From positions 868,001-932,000 of the forward strand of contig JAKUHH010000216.1 of assembly GCA_022701365.1 (NCBI GenBank): a DNA stretch of 64,000 nt, written 5' to 3'. Under the pieces are notes generated by a model that did no database searches, was not told where the DNA came from, and saw only the letters and a list, made by a program, of their open reading frames with translations. The stretch comes from Mycocentrospora acerina (Eukaryota > Ascomycota > Dothideomycetes > Pleosporales). Both the position numbers and the translations under genes were made by a program. Shown here one piece after another: positions 31,640 through 43,917 of the stretch. Position 1 is the first letter of the stretch. Each line of letters starts with the position of its first letter.

Positions 31640-32140
31640 ATGGTCAAAGACGGGTTGTTTCTAATAACCATCCTTCGACGTTCACAATCTCTGCTCTCAT
31701 GAACATCTGAACTACTCTAACATAGTTCTTGACTACGAGTCTGCTGTGGTTAGGAGGGCATTGTACCTGAAAAGTACCACTTAGTATTTACAATTTCTGC
31801 GTTCCAAAAATTTAAAATTTTTGAACAAGATTATTGGTTGGATCAGAACTATAGTTCAAAGAGCATTGTATTCAAATTTGAGTACTCAATATCAGTAATT
31901 TCTGCTTTCGTTAATATTTGAATTTTCAAATCAAACTCTTCGGAACATCTCTGCAATACCTGAATAGAGATTGTTTCACACAATCACTACTTCACGTTTA
32001 CAATCTCTGCTATCTGTAATGCTCGTATTCTTATAATAAATTTCCCGACATATTTGGTCCGTATAAGGAAAGATTGTATCCGCCAATTACTACTCAATAT
32101 TCACAACCTGATGATTGAAACGCTTCAATTCTCCAAATGA
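31640..32140. repeat. Degenerate tandem array, about 105-bp unit, five copies
   Basis: A core like TTTACAATCTCTGC recurs at 31681, 31787, 31891, 31998 and 32100. The spacings are 106, 104, 107 and 102 bp. Each core from the second on is preceded by a shared block of the type AG(C/A)ATTGTA...ACTACTC/TTAGTATT. Copies are strongly diverged and AT-rich. No protein is encoded. Confidence 0.65.
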
Positions 32141-32175
32141 ATATTTCTCCGACTGTTCTGTAACACAACCTCTCG

Positions 32176-32728
32176 TCAAGGGGTCGTGGGCTCGACTTTT
32201 GTACTTGTCAACTTAGCACAATTGCGCCCGCTAGGATCCACAGTAATTTGAGCAGCCGCATCATGTCCGCTCTGACACGCTCCGCTCGCACTGACAAGCT
32301 TCCCGTCTTGAAAACTGACAGGATCTAAACTCGCGCCAGCGCAATCCTGTGCTAGGAAAGTGGTCCCGTTGAAGCCTACACAAGCCTGTTTATTGACGAG
32401 ATCAGGACGGAAGCCGTTTGAAAAAGCGCGTTGAACGCCCAGGACTTTCGAGCCGGACACGGTGGAAGGTGTGATTTGTCGGTCTGCAGCGGTGTTGACG
32501 CAGGCTGCGTCGACGATTTCACCTCCTTATCGTTAGCTTGGCTGATGGTGTGAGCTGAGTGTTAAAATTACCGTTATTGCGAAAGGTTAGACATTCGTTG
32601 CCCGGTATACCACCAATTTCTTTAAGAACAAGAGTTTGGCTGCCTTTTTGTAGAGTACCTGCTTGTCGAGGGGGTATTGCGGTTGCAGATGCGAAGGAAG
32701 CAAACAAATATATCTTGTCCAACCTCAT
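32176..32728 (-). CDS. Small secreted cysteine-containing protein
   Basis: Two exons: 32728-32572 and 32525 (or 32522)-32176. The 46-nt intron ends in a tandem AAGGAG acceptor, so products with or without one extra glycine are possible. The start MRLDKIYLFASFASATA is a signal peptide followed by IPPRQAGTLQKGS, which could hold a processing site. The mature part of roughly 120 residues has six cysteines in the order CLTF, ACVN, QACVG, QDCAG, GACQ and NCAK. An upstream in-frame ATG at 32818 would add 30 residues and spoil the signal peptide. No family recognised. Secretion and size would fit an effector-like or wall-associated protein, which is inference. The gene sits in an AT-rich repeat-bearing stretch. 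Confidence 0.65.
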
Positions 32729-34565
32729 GTTGGATATGCTAAAGTTGGGGTATTTGATTACAGACAGAGAGAAGAACAAGATTATGGTCAAGCTGCGTGG
32801 TATATGTTTGTAATGCAAGAATAAGATGGATATTAATACTGACTAGAAGAACAGTGGGAAAAGAGCAGATTATATCATACAATATGGTATTTTTAGTTGT
32901 AAACGACACAGGACTTGGCGGCGTTACCAATGAGCCTACTTACACTGATTATGTCGCACTACCCAAAGATCAAACATTTAAATTTAAAAATTGGGTTAAG
33001 GAGCTGCAATCCAAGGACTCAAGAGAAAAGGAATGTGTTTGTCTACAGCAGTCATTTCAAACAGAGTGATGCAGAGATAGTATCCAGCGACCTTGAGGTT
33101 GGACTTCATGAAGATTTCCCGGTTGTTCATTGTAAAATGGTATTGTACTCGTGGGCAGAGATCGCTCATCTTTCAAAACTCGTCCTACATTCCATTAGTA
33201 CACAGGATCTGGCATATGACGATCATACCTTGTTAGCGCCTTAATTCAGATGTGACGTTTGACAGGTACTTGTTCGAAACCTGGATCGTTTGAACAACAA
33301 GGCATCCCTTTCAACCCACACTGTTCAAGCAATACACCACTAAACCGTCAAACTTTTAGGATTTTTCTGTAGAGTACTATTTAGAAATACTCTCTGACAA
33401 ATGTATGTCGCTGCTACTGTTTGAACTGAAAAAAGGCGCGTTTACATCGCTGTAAAACTCTAAAGTTCCATCATTCGCTGCGATGCCATATAATTCGAGA
33501 TAATTTGACGCAGGTGCTTATAATGCCAGTTGCTTCACCATGATACTAAAGGCGTGTTTTCTCAGTTGTCACCCTCAACGGCAGGCCGCCGTACGAATCT
33601 CAGCGAATCAGGAAACTTACCTTGTATTGCGCAACCAATCAAATCCTATTATCAACACCCTTGGTACCATACCTAATGTGCAATGCGCCTTCAAGAACGA
33701 ATAGCGTCTGCAAGTTCCGACCAACAACTCGTACTTCATATGATTCTCTTGCTTAATACTATGATAAACCTTTGAGAACTTGATAACGTATTATATGCCA
33801 CCCGATTCTTTTGTATGAAGGTTCGCTAAGAATATGGCAAGATGAGTCATATTTGGAAAATGTTGGAAACTCAACAGTCTTATCTTCTAGTCAATTATCA
33901 TGCAAGCTAAATCGGATTTAAAAAATGCTGTATTTCATGTCCAAGTTACGTCATTCATCGGAGTGTTTACCGATAGGTATCTATGAAACTCACGTTGCCC
34001 ACCGATAAATCGATAAACACTTACACTGGTGCACAAGCTCAACCAGTGGCAATACCTCTGAAAGTCGTTGGAAGAATTCCGTGAGCTCCTTATACAAGCA
34101 GTTGCGCTATCCTCGTATATGGAACATAAACGAGTTATTAGTCCCTGGAGATTACAATCATCAATCAACTAATGAGTGAGCTTTATGGGAGCCTTACTGT
34201 TAAGTACTTTTTTGTCCTTGACTGCTTTGCTATCAATCAGGAATTAGGGTTGTCTTCTTGGGATCGACCGCAATGACGTCATAATATGTCTGCATAGAGC
34301 GAGTGTCTTGCATGCCGCGAAAGCGAGAGCTGGAGAACAAATCGAGACCTATGTGACATGATTCATGGCGTGCGTGCACAGACTTAAACGTTGCTAACTA
34401 CCAAGCTATCCGACAATAGGCGTATATCACGTTTGCACCTAAGGTACATCGCCAAATTTCTCGCACGACTTCATTGATTGCGATCCCTACCAAAGCACTC
34501 AACCCACGATCAATCAAGTTGGGAAAAAGTGGGTCCGGCCAGATCCAAAATCTTTATTGTTAGTT
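32729..34565. other. AT-rich gene-free region, 1.8 kb
   Basis: No credible ORF. It contains the inverted-repeat element at 33257-33353 and a TGACGTCA palindrome at 34274-34281, about 285 bp upstream of the histidine kinase start. The rest appears to be relaxed, AT-rich sequence. Confidence 0.45.
33257..33353 (-). other. Cloverleaf-like inverted-repeat element (tRNA-like, degenerate)
   Basis: The ends are a perfect 7-bp inverted repeat, GTTTGAC (33257-33263) and GTCAAAC (33347-33353). Inside are two further arms: TTGAACA/TGTTCAA around a long loop, and CAGGT/ACCTG around TTCGAA next to the terminal stem. On the minus strand TTTAGTGGTG lies where a tRNA D-arm would be, and GGTTTCGAA resembles a B-box/T-loop. 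The arms are the wrong sizes for a normal tRNA, so I call it only tRNA-like. Confidence 0.4.
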
Positions 34566-37500
34566 ATGGCCTCGCCTATGTGCGCGCCGCTGCACCTCGA
34601 TCCATCCCAGAGTGGCATTAAATCCCTGCGTGGCGTAGGCATGTTGGACTTGTTGGAATGCGACACAAGACCAACATTCATTCTGGATGCAATCGCTGCC
34701 AAATTCTCAAGTCCTAATGAAATTATGCCAATCTACTGGAATCCAGCTGTGGCAACCGCCAACTCCGGACACCTCTTGGATGCGTTAGTAGGCAAGGCCA
34801 ATACCAACAGCACTACAACAGGAGACCTCAAGGCGTTTCGACAATTCAAAAGTTGGATTTTGGACCACAAATCTTCAGCCAAGTCCTTTGTTCTTTTGGG
34901 CTTCACCTGGGAGAGGATTGTTGTTACAAACCGTTGGAGTGTCGTGAGCGGAACCCCAGTCGACATGACCATGCACAATAAGAATGAAATGCTAGAAGGG
35001 ACAGGGTGTCCCAAAACGGCTCCAACAAAAAACGTATCAACTCTTGATTGGACTAATTGCCTTCCTCCGTTGAATACGTCAGCTCACATAGTGTTTGCGC
35101 GTAGCATCAATTGGGCAAGTACTCCATTAGGACCGATGAGTTCATGGTCTCCACAGCTTCGCAGTATTGCCAATCTCGTAATGCAGGATCCACGACCAGC
35201 GGTTGTATTTTACGGCCCAGAATTAATCATGATATACAACGAGGCAGAAATCGAGCTTCTTGGAAACTTCCATCCTTGCATGGGTGTCAGTGCTCGCGTT
35301 GCTCTTGCTCCGGTGTGGTCCGACTACTTTGAGCCAATAATTACACGAAACCTCGCAGGCGAGACAGTTGAGAAGATCAACACAGCTATCCACATGGTCC
35401 GTAGTGGTTTCATGGAGGAGACATATTTTTCATTGAAGTTCATACCCATCATAGACTCAGATGGTGCCACGGTCGGTCACTATGAGCCACTTGTTGAAAC
35501 TGTAGGTTTACTGTCACGAGCACTTTCCTCTTGCACCCCGACACCAAGTTATATTGCTAAATCGCCGCTGTGGCTGTGCTGAAGCTGTGACGAGGGCTAA
35601 GTCAGTAGTATGCCATATTTGGTGCCTATCAGCAGCACAATAAGCAGTTCCGATAATTCTTTTTTGCAAGTCTTACCGAATTAAACTGGCATTTTCGCAT
35701 TTCCCATGATTTGGTCTGAAAAAATGACTAACGAGACCATAGACTAGGGATGTAGTCTCTCAACGAAGATATCAAACACTTCTAGAATTGAGCGAAGAAG
35801 TGCCGCGCGCTCGCAGCACCGAATCATATTGGATACTTGCTACCAAGGTGTTGTCACGCAACGACAAGGATATTCCATTCGCTTTACTTTACTCTGCAGA
35901 TACCGAAGGAAATGATTCCGTATCAAGCAGAGCACGATTTTCTGACAATAATCACGAGTGCACACTTCGCGGCTCATTTGGAGTGCCAGAGGAATCGCCA
36001 GCTAGACCTACACGTCTCGACTTCCAGGATAATCGCGGCTTTGCGCCATACTTTCGACAAGCTATCACAGCTCGAAAACCTGTCATAGTATCACTTGAAC
36101 AGGGCTCCCCGGCAGCAAGATTGGTACAAGATATCAAATGGCGAGGCTTTGGAGAGCCATGTAAAGCAGCGGCCATATGTCCGTTAAACCCAACATCTTC
36201 AAATGATAACATCCTTGGCTTCATGGTAGTAGGGCTGAATCCTCTTCGACCATACGACGATGACTATCTCCAATTTCTTCTGGTAGCCTGTCGATTACTT
36301 TCTACGTCGCTGACCTCCGTCGTGCAGTGTGAAGAAGAAATCGGACGCCGTGAACGAACCATCGCGAATGTCGAAGCAATAAGAAATGAGCTCAAACAAC
36401 AACTAGTCGAATCACAGAAAGAAGTAGAGCGAAGTGCTTTGAAATTCAAGCGTTTTGCGGAGCGCGCCGACATTGGAATCTTTCTCATTGATATGAACGG
36501 AGTCTACTCATATAGGAATGATGCTTGGTACAACATCCTAGTACCAGATAACCGCGACATTTGTCTTGAAGAAGCATGGGATTCTCTCATACATGAGGAA
36601 TATACGCCGATAGGACAAGCCAAATTTGAGGAACTTATAGAAACAAAGCAACACCAGTAAGCTAGGGACAGCTTTTTGCTACACATGGCTGCAACTGACT
36701 TATCTCAGGTCGTTCGAATTGCGCTTGAAGAGGACATGGAATGTATCAAGCCAGGGTTTAAGTGATTATATCCCTGAACCACAGCCTAAATGGGTTCTGT
36801 GTTCAATATTTCCTGAGCTCAGTGAAGATGGGGAAGTCATGGAGATTGTTGGTTGTATTACAGATATCAGGTCTGTTCCTTCTCATCGCGCACTACTTGA
36901 TGGCTGATATTTAAGGTAGCCAGCAGAAATGGAGCGAAAAGCTTCAAGCCACTGAGGCTTTGCGAGCTCAAGAATCTAAACGGTAAGCTCTTCCAAATAA
37001 TACTGCATTGGCTTCTAACAATTTAATAGGCAGTTGGAGAATTTTATCGATACAACGTCGTATGTTGAAGGATTAATAGAATGTTCCCAGTTATTTTATT
37101 AACTTTAAGTGCAGACATGAAATGCGGAATCCTCTATCTGCAATTGTTCAGTGTGCAGATGTACTACCTTTCTTATAAGACCTAGCGTTAAATCCCTGCT
37201 AATTTTTCCAGAGCATAATTTCCTGCCAGAAAGTCTTTGAAAAGTCGTCGGTTTATCAATCAGTCCATCAAGGAGTTTTGGATACCACTGTCGACGCTGC
37301 AGAGACTATTGTACAGTGCTCAAAACACATGAAAACGATCGTAGATGGTATGTTAAATTTCGATATTCGGAATTGGATCAGATTGAATTGCTTCTAACGC
37401 CTACAGATGTATTGACCATGTCTAAACTGGACTCAGGGCTCTTTGTCTTGACTCCAGTTGATGTACAACTACAGTCGATTGCAAGAGATGCTGTCAAAAT

Positions 37501-38780
37501 GTTCAAGGGCGAGGCCAAAGCAGCCGGAGTGGATTTGAAGTTCCAAATCGAGGAGTCATGCAAACAAATCGATATTCACCATGTCTCACTCGATCCAACC
37601 CGAGTATTGCAGATTTTAATTGTACTGTTCGTTTTCATGATTACCAAAATGGAACTAACTGCAATAGAATCTCATTACCAACGCTATCAAATTTACCCGG
37701 CTTGAGGCAACACGTAACATAACTGTGAGCCTAGGCATATCTCTTGAACAGCCGCTTCACAACGTTGCTGGCCACGTGTTATTTGAGCATACGTCGGGAG
37801 TATTGGCAGCTGATACTATGCAGGCGGATTGGAAGAAGGGAGAAATAGTGAGCCTTAACTCATTTATAAGAATCTAAAACACGTTCTAATGCTGGAATAG
37901 GTCTATGTCATATTTACAGTGCAAGACACAGGTCGCGGCTTGAGCAAGGCTGAGCACGAACTCCTTTTCGCCCGCTTTTCTCAAACCTCTCCCCGCACAC
38001 ATATAGACTACGGTAATTCAGAATGTTTTGTTACTCAAAGCTGTGATTGCACTTTCTAACTTGAACAACTCAGGTGGCTCCGGGCTGGGCCTGTTTATCT
38101 CGAGACGACTTACAGAGATGCATGGCGGCGCCATAGGCTTCGCGTCTCAATCTGGGGTTGGTAGTACGTTTTCATTTTTTGTCAAGAGCCGTATAAGTAA
38201 CCCTCCGCTATCCGAGGATATTACAGGTGCTGTTGGCACCCTGAGCATCCGAGCCCAAGAGACAGTTCTCAATAGCCGGTCTCGTGACGAAAACGACGAA
38301 CCGCCTCGTATAGCCACACCACTCATTAACAGCCAGGTCCCCCTAAGTGACCTCCATGTCCTCATTGTCGAAGATAACTTGGTCAATCAACGTGTCCTTG
38401 CCAAGCTACTGCGAAACATTGGTATGCACGTCACTATCTCCAACCACGGCGGTGAAGCTCTTGATTACCTGCGCACGACCAACTACTGCGTCACAGAAAA
38501 ATCTGCAAATACACTCTCCCTGGTATTGATGGATTGGGAGATGCCTGTCATGGATGGGTTGACATGTGTGCGGAGTATTCGGCAGCTACAGGTGGAGGGT
38601 GTGGTGCGGGGACATGTACCTGTGATTGCGGTCACGGCGAACGTCCGATCTGAACAAGTTGAGGTTGCTATGAAGGCGGGAATGGATGATGTGATTTCCA
38701 AACCGTTTCGTATTCCAGAACTAATTGTTTGCGTGCAAAAAGTTCTGAGAAGCGTGGGTGGCTTTTCGGCAAACTTTTGA
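34566..38780 (+). CDS. Hybrid sensor histidine kinase / response regulator, 11 exons
   Basis: Proposed exons: 34566-35501, 35744-36656, 36709-36870, 36920-36982, 37030-37059, 37115-37160, 37212-37347, 37407-37621, 37668-37847, 37901-38012 and 38074-38780. All are in frame with GT-AG ends. A PAS-like sensor region with WASTPLGPMSSWSPQLRSI and VFYGPELIMIYNEAEIELLG comes first. GAF/PAS-like segments and a second PAS (FAERADIGIFLIDMNGVYSY) follow. The H-box TTSHEMRNPLSAIVQCAD has its phospho-acceptor His directly after an exon junction. Then come the N-box LINLITNAIKFT, the G-boxes DTGRGL and GGSGLGLFISRRL, and a receiver domain with HVLIVEDNLVNQ and the phospho-acceptor Asp in LVLMDWEMPVMDG plus the switch Lys in DDVISKPF. 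All catalytic boxes survive, so the gene looks functional. The first intron, 242 nt, is unusually long and is the least certain junction. Confidence 0.82.
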
Positions 38781-41432
38781 GTTAATAGTTATGGTTTCAT
38801 GCACCTTGACAGAGGAGGTGACTCTCCTGGGGGAATTTAGTATTGATGTTTACGTAGCAAAACAACCGCAGTCCGAGATTAGATGAATGACTTGGTTTAT
38901 AAGGTGATGCCAATGATATCGGCCTGGATCACGACAAAAGAATCTTGCCCAATAGCTCGAACCTCCCTGTAATCACAGTACCAACATATCTAGAATCCTT
39001 TTTACTCATACTTGGCCACGTAAAAGGTCACATAAGTGAGATTTTTTCGAATGCTTTGCTTAGGATGGGTGTAACTACTTGTCTTATGCCGAAACCATCA
39101 GACATCTTCTTGGCATCCCACAGTTCTTGCAAATTGGCTGTTGGAGAATTGAGAAACTCTGAAATTGCTACAGCTATAGCCCAAGGCTTCACAGCCTACA
39201 TAGTTGGTAAACTTGGTAGAATTTTTACTAGCCGTGTTGGGGCGTAAAAGGTTATAACGCAAATCCTAAGAAATGCCTTTTGGGAGTTGAGTCAGTGAGG
39301 GAAAAGCGAATTAAAGGCGAAGTCGTTCTGTGGTAGGTGTCGAAGATTGTTGAAATTAAGCTCGATGAAGCTATAGAGGGTATTAGAAGACACGTACATG
39401 CAAGCGGCTAGGAACCACCTATGAACGATCAGCCTTCAGCAGAAGCCTTCGACAGGGCACCATGCACACCAACATCTACTTCTAATTCTATCACTTTAAT
39501 GATAACCTCTTATCAAAATCTTGCCTTTCATCAGAGTTCTTAACATGATCTAAACGTTTTCTTGCTAGGCCTCGCTAGATACATTTTTGGAGACCTGTCC
39601 ATACTCTTCATCTTAGTTTCCCCGATTTTTGATTGTTCAAATGTACTAGGTTCATCCTTCTGAAAAGGCGCAATTGTCTTGGTTTTTCGGAGGGAGCCCT
39701 TTTGAGAATCTTCAGTTGCCAAGGCGCCACTCTGAGGATACTCTTGGACAAGCAAGAAATTACCGTGAAAAAGCCATTTGTGTCACTTTTGCACTTCATA
39801 CCTTCTACAGTATACCTATCAAGTCATAGCATGGAAAAAAGCGAAGTCTAAACGTCATATCGCTGTATCAACAGAAACAACCTGCATTTTGTTCAACCAT
39901 AAGACACTACACATATCTCTGTCCTTAGATGTGATGATTAAGATGTACAGGACCTCATAAATAATCTGATTGGCCTACAATACTTGCCTTAGAAGTTGCT
40001 AGATTCGTTTAGCCTACAGTACCACTAGTCATTAACTGCTCATGGCCGAGATGTGGCCGTCTTAGCAGAGGTAATAGTCTCATCATACTATGACTAATGC
40101 GAATATCGCCGCAGCTTCACCGTAATGTAGCCTTTGAGTAATCTACTTACAGTAAAGAGCATCAAACAACTTGTTTGTTTCACCACTTGCCCTGGTGGTA
40201 GCCCACAGGAATTAGATTGGATGACAGGATTCAGAGTAGAAAGTGATGATCAGCTGATTCATAACCGTACTCAAAGATATCCAGCTAGTTTGGATACGTA
40301 GAAGTATGCATTATGCATGTGCTCCCCGAGTAAGTACAAATTTCGAAAAATTACTCCCTCATTCTAACAACCTAGCACGTGGCCAGGCAGTGCACGGATG
40401 CGATACGAGTTCTGCTAAGCTCCATAGACTTGTGTTATCACTCAAAGTTTGTCACCAGGGATTGTCACTGGGGAATGGCGTCGCTTAGCTAGCATTTTCT
40501 CACACGGAGGTGGCTTGAGAATATGATATCTTGTCGCATCAGTACGATACAAGCCCCATAAGGAGATTCCGTTGGAGGGGTTTTGCATGTGGTTAGAACA
40601 AAGGAGGTGTTTTCATGAACGTACTGGCTATTGTAGCATATTTTACAACGGAACACCTCTGGTCACGACTAAAAGGGAACCGATAAGAGTAATTTGAAGT
40701 AGCTCGGGTCTCAACACGCATAAGCTCAGGGCTTCTTGTCCTGAAGAAGAAGCTCAGAAGATGGTATTTAGTAGCCAATCAATGGTTCATTTTTTTCGTC
40801 TCTTCGCAATGATCAATCTTGATGCCCCAATGGTCGTGCCTAGTAGTAATTACTAAATTCATGTATAAAGGCCCCACTTGGTGTAAAAGTGGCATTCTTC
40901 ATACACTTGGACTGGAACCTCATGTTTGAAATGAACGGAAAAAGGTCTGCTGATCAGTTCTTGGCACTCCCCAGAGCTGTCAAGTCTGTATTGGGTAAGT
41001 CTGTGCGCATAATCGGACCGCAAGAGTAAGAGCATATGCGCTAGTCACCAACATCAGTGTATCAACCAGAACTAGTCTCTTCGCACTACGAGCTGTACTC
41101 CTAGGGACAGTAGTACTATCACCTCCACGTATGAACGAAACCTCCTGGACCCCAGCGACGATGGGGACTCGCGGGAGCATGTCGGTGATTGTGAAAACTA
41201 TTTTGAAATGATCTCTGGACGTCGACATTACCTGCCTATAAAGTCCTCTTCCTCTGGCCTCTATCGTCCATTATCACAGCAGATCAATCATACTCGCTTT
41301 TCACACATTTGATCACGTCTTCACACTACTTTCGAAGTCTTAACAACTTGTCGATTCGTTTACATCTTTGCACTCAATTTTCAAACATCCAACTTCTTGC
41401 TATCCTTCAGGACACAATCAACCAAAAGAATT
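38781..41432. other. AT-rich gene-free region, 2.65 kb
   Basis: Several short frames (for example 38945-39247) have no signal peptide, domain or splice partner. An 18-nt palindromic motif AGTAGTAATTACTAAATT at 40842-40859 recurs exactly inside the MITE-like element near 57.9 kb. A TATAAAG at 40865 is not obviously attached to a gene. The last 200 bp should be the promoter of the secreted-protein gene. Confidence 0.45.
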
Positions 41433-42202
41433 ATGAAGTCTTCAATCATCTCTTGCGTTGTGCTCAGCATCCTAAGCTCTGTTGCAACCGCCGCACCGAG
41501 CCCCCAGGTGGACTTCCCCCCCAATGCGGTCGTCCCCGATGCGGTCCATGTTGTTTTGACTGGCCATAAGGTACATACCCAAAGATAGCTCCTCTTTTGT
41601 GCTATCAAACCTAATTGAGCAACTATAGGAATCAGACGGAAAATTCGTTGAAGGGCTAGCTCCTGAAGAGCAGACAACTGGCGCACTTCAGAAGCGGGAC
41701 CCAAGTGAAAATTCTGATATGCTTCAAAAGCGTGTTGGACCTATTGTCGCGGTTATCGGAATTGCAGCCCCCACCGCAGTTGGAATCATTGTCAAGATTG
41801 CCGTTGAAATCGGAGCCGATACGATCAGGAACATCGGCGAATGGAACAGGGCACGTGAAGAGTTCACCAAAAAGACAACCGACGAAATGTGGAAGCGCAA
41901 CCCAGACTACAACAAGTACCCAGCTGCTATCTGCTACAACAAGGGATACCGCGTGCAACACCCAGGCAAAATTGGAGGCAAAAGATCAGCAACCTTTGAC
42001 CTTGGATTGTTGCACACTGACTACGACTGCATGTACATGGAAGGAGGGAACCAGTTCTACACGGACGCTGAAGGAGGATTCATCAACGTAAGTTTCAAAC
42101 AAATGTTCAACTCGGTATTAACTAACGCCAACGTAGCTTGCCTATGTGTACAACAGCCGTTGCAACCACGACAGGGCGACTGGCGACTTGACCTGCCGAT
42201 AG
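41433..42202 (+). CDS. Secreted protein with two Kex2-type sites (DUF7888-like)
   Basis: Three exons, 41433-41570, 41629-42087 and 42137-42202, with GT-AG introns in frame, giving about 220 residues. A signal peptide (MKSSIISCVVLSILSSVATA) leads to a propeptide with two LQKR sites about 12 residues apart. After the second site comes a glycine/isoleucine-rich hydrophobic helix (VGPIVAVIGIAAPTAVGIIV). A conserved C-terminal domain with MWKRNPDYNKYPAAICYNKG, LLHTDYDCMYMEGGNQFYT and, in the last exon, CNHDRATGDLTC completes it. The cysteines could form disulphides. I associate the C-terminal pattern with fungal secreted DUF7888-type proteins, from memory and tentative. Its role (effector, antagonism or other) is not known. 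Confidence 0.72.
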
Positions 42203-43236
42203 AAGTGTCTACTAGAATTATTTGGCATATGGAGGAAGTTTTCGAGTTGGATAAAGTGGCTTTGACTTGTTTCAGTTTTTTTTTTAATTTTTTGATTTTT
42301 GTTTTTTGTTTTTTTGTTTAGTTCTCGTAAAAAATTCAATATATGTCTTCCCTTAGAATCATGATAGAAACTAGTGAAACTGTGTTAGCCTCCAGTATAA
42401 GCCGCTTTTGATCCACCAAGTATGTGGCAGATATTAAACATTGAACTGCTCTAACACAAAGGTGGAACTTAAGTATATTCTTTCGTATCCACTCATGATT
42501 AAGGCTCTTACGTTCTGAGTAATTCCATGCCATGACCTAGCCTCAGAAATGCATAAGTCAGGCCTATGTAAATACCGAAGAAATTCATTAACTTTTGTTA
42601 TATTTCGGCCGTTTCTATAGCTGCTTGCCTGGAACATCTTCACAGAGGTCTAGACAGGAAATGTGTAAAGGATTAAATAGAAGAGGAACTCTTTATAATT
42701 TTGGATAAACGCGAATAGGAAATTGAACAAGCATTGGGTGCTCAAATACTGATTCACGTAATAGATTACTGATGTTGATTAACATGAAATATGTACAAGG
42801 GATATGTGTGAGGTGTACATGGTCCAGCTTCGGTGAATGGTTTGTTGGAATAAGACAGAAGATTAGAAGGCGTCCCATATTTACTGTGAGCCTCACGGAA
42901 TTTCGAAAAACAGGATTAGAGAGGTACTAATCTTAACAGGAATAGCCATTTTCAATATGCTTTGGCCGCATGTGAATTTTTGGCCGTTACATACAAATAT
43001 GAAGCTTGAACTTTGTAGATAAACGTTGTATTTGCGTGGAGAGAATATGGGGACCCTTACCTACCAGTCAGCCAAAGTAGGTAGCTGAAGCGAATTCTTT
43101 GTGACCGCTTCTAATATTATTGAAACAAGATGGTGAAGCATGAGCACGAATCTTGTTGATGATTGTACATAAATCGACAGGATACCTCCGTGCTGACCTA
43201 GCGCAACTCTTTTATACAGCTATCCTTCTGCCCAGT
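42203..43236. other. Intergenic, convergent ends of secreted-protein gene and ISA2
   Basis: About 1 kb of AT-rich sequence, with a T-tract at 42276-42320 just after the secreted-protein gene. No supported feature. Confidence 0.45.
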
Positions 43237-43917
43237 TCATAACTTGATGTCAAAACTCGTTCCACACCCACAGCTACTCGTTGCACCTGGAATCCCCGTC
43301 ACTTTGAATTGACTCCCAATAAGCTCCATTGTGTAGTCCACTGTGCTCCCGTTGAGTAGTTCCAGACTACTCTCATCAATTATAACCTTCTCTCCCTGAT
43401 GTCCCTCAAATATTGTATCTTCCTCAGTTGCTGGCTCTTTGGACAGGTCGACTAGGGACATGAGATACTGGAAGCCATGGCAGCCGCCACTTTCGATGGT
43501 GACGCGGAGTGCAAGGTTGGGGTTTGAGTCAGCGGTGGAGATTTTGTAGAGGCGATTGGATGCACGCGGGGCTATAGATATCGTCATGGGGGCTCCAGAG
43601 TCGTCGTTGCGGGGGTTTTGGATTGCACGGGCGGGCTTTGCGACGGAGGGGTCGCTGGTGGTGGCAAGAGCTCGTCGCGAGTGTTTCGCCGATGCGAGAA
43701 TTGGCACATGCTTTCTGAATTTATGGAGAGACCGCAACTCTTGTCTGAATTTGAATGGTGCAAGAAAGTCGAGATATAACGGCTGCGCTGTGGCGGCTGC
43801 TCTGCTGTATGCTCTTGAAGTGTTGGGTATGCTGTTTCCAAACTTCATGCCCGCCCCTGCAGCGCTTCGCCTCGCAGTGCGCAAACAAGAAGTGCATATG
43901 TTCAAGGGATTTGGCAT
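43237..43917 (-). CDS. ISA2: Mitochondrial iron-sulfur assembly protein Isa2
   Basis: The A-type carrier family matures mitochondrial [4Fe-4S] proteins together with Isa1 and Iba57. I start at 43917 (MPNPLNICTSCLRTARRSA), which gives a basic, Arg-rich mitochondrial presequence. The frame is open to an ATG at 43962, adding MFVNSSTLDATTYTD. After a variable region the HesB/IscA domain runs from ISIAPRASNRLYKISTADS through LRVTIESGGCHGFQYLMSL, VIIDESSLELLNGSTVDYT and GSQFKVTGIPGATSSCGCG. It has the three conserved cysteines, one in GGCHG and two in CGCG. It diverges from kynureninase across about 320 bp. Confidence 0.9.
   Translation of the reverse strand: MPNPLNICTSCLRTARRSAAGAGMKFGNSIPNTSRAYSRAAATAQPLYLDFLAPFKFRQELRSLHKFRKHVPILASAKHSRRALATTSDPSVAKPARAIQNPRNDDSGAPMTISIAPRASNRLYKISTADSNPNLALRVTIESGGCHGFQYLMSLVDLSKEPATEEDTIFEGHQGEKVIIDESSLELLNGSTVDYTMELIGSQFKVTGIPGATSSCGCGTSFDIKL

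Noticed and set aside
38945..39247. 100-codon plus-strand frame in the 2.6-kb gap
   Set aside because: No domain, no signal peptide, no splice partner. Isolated in AT-rich DNA.
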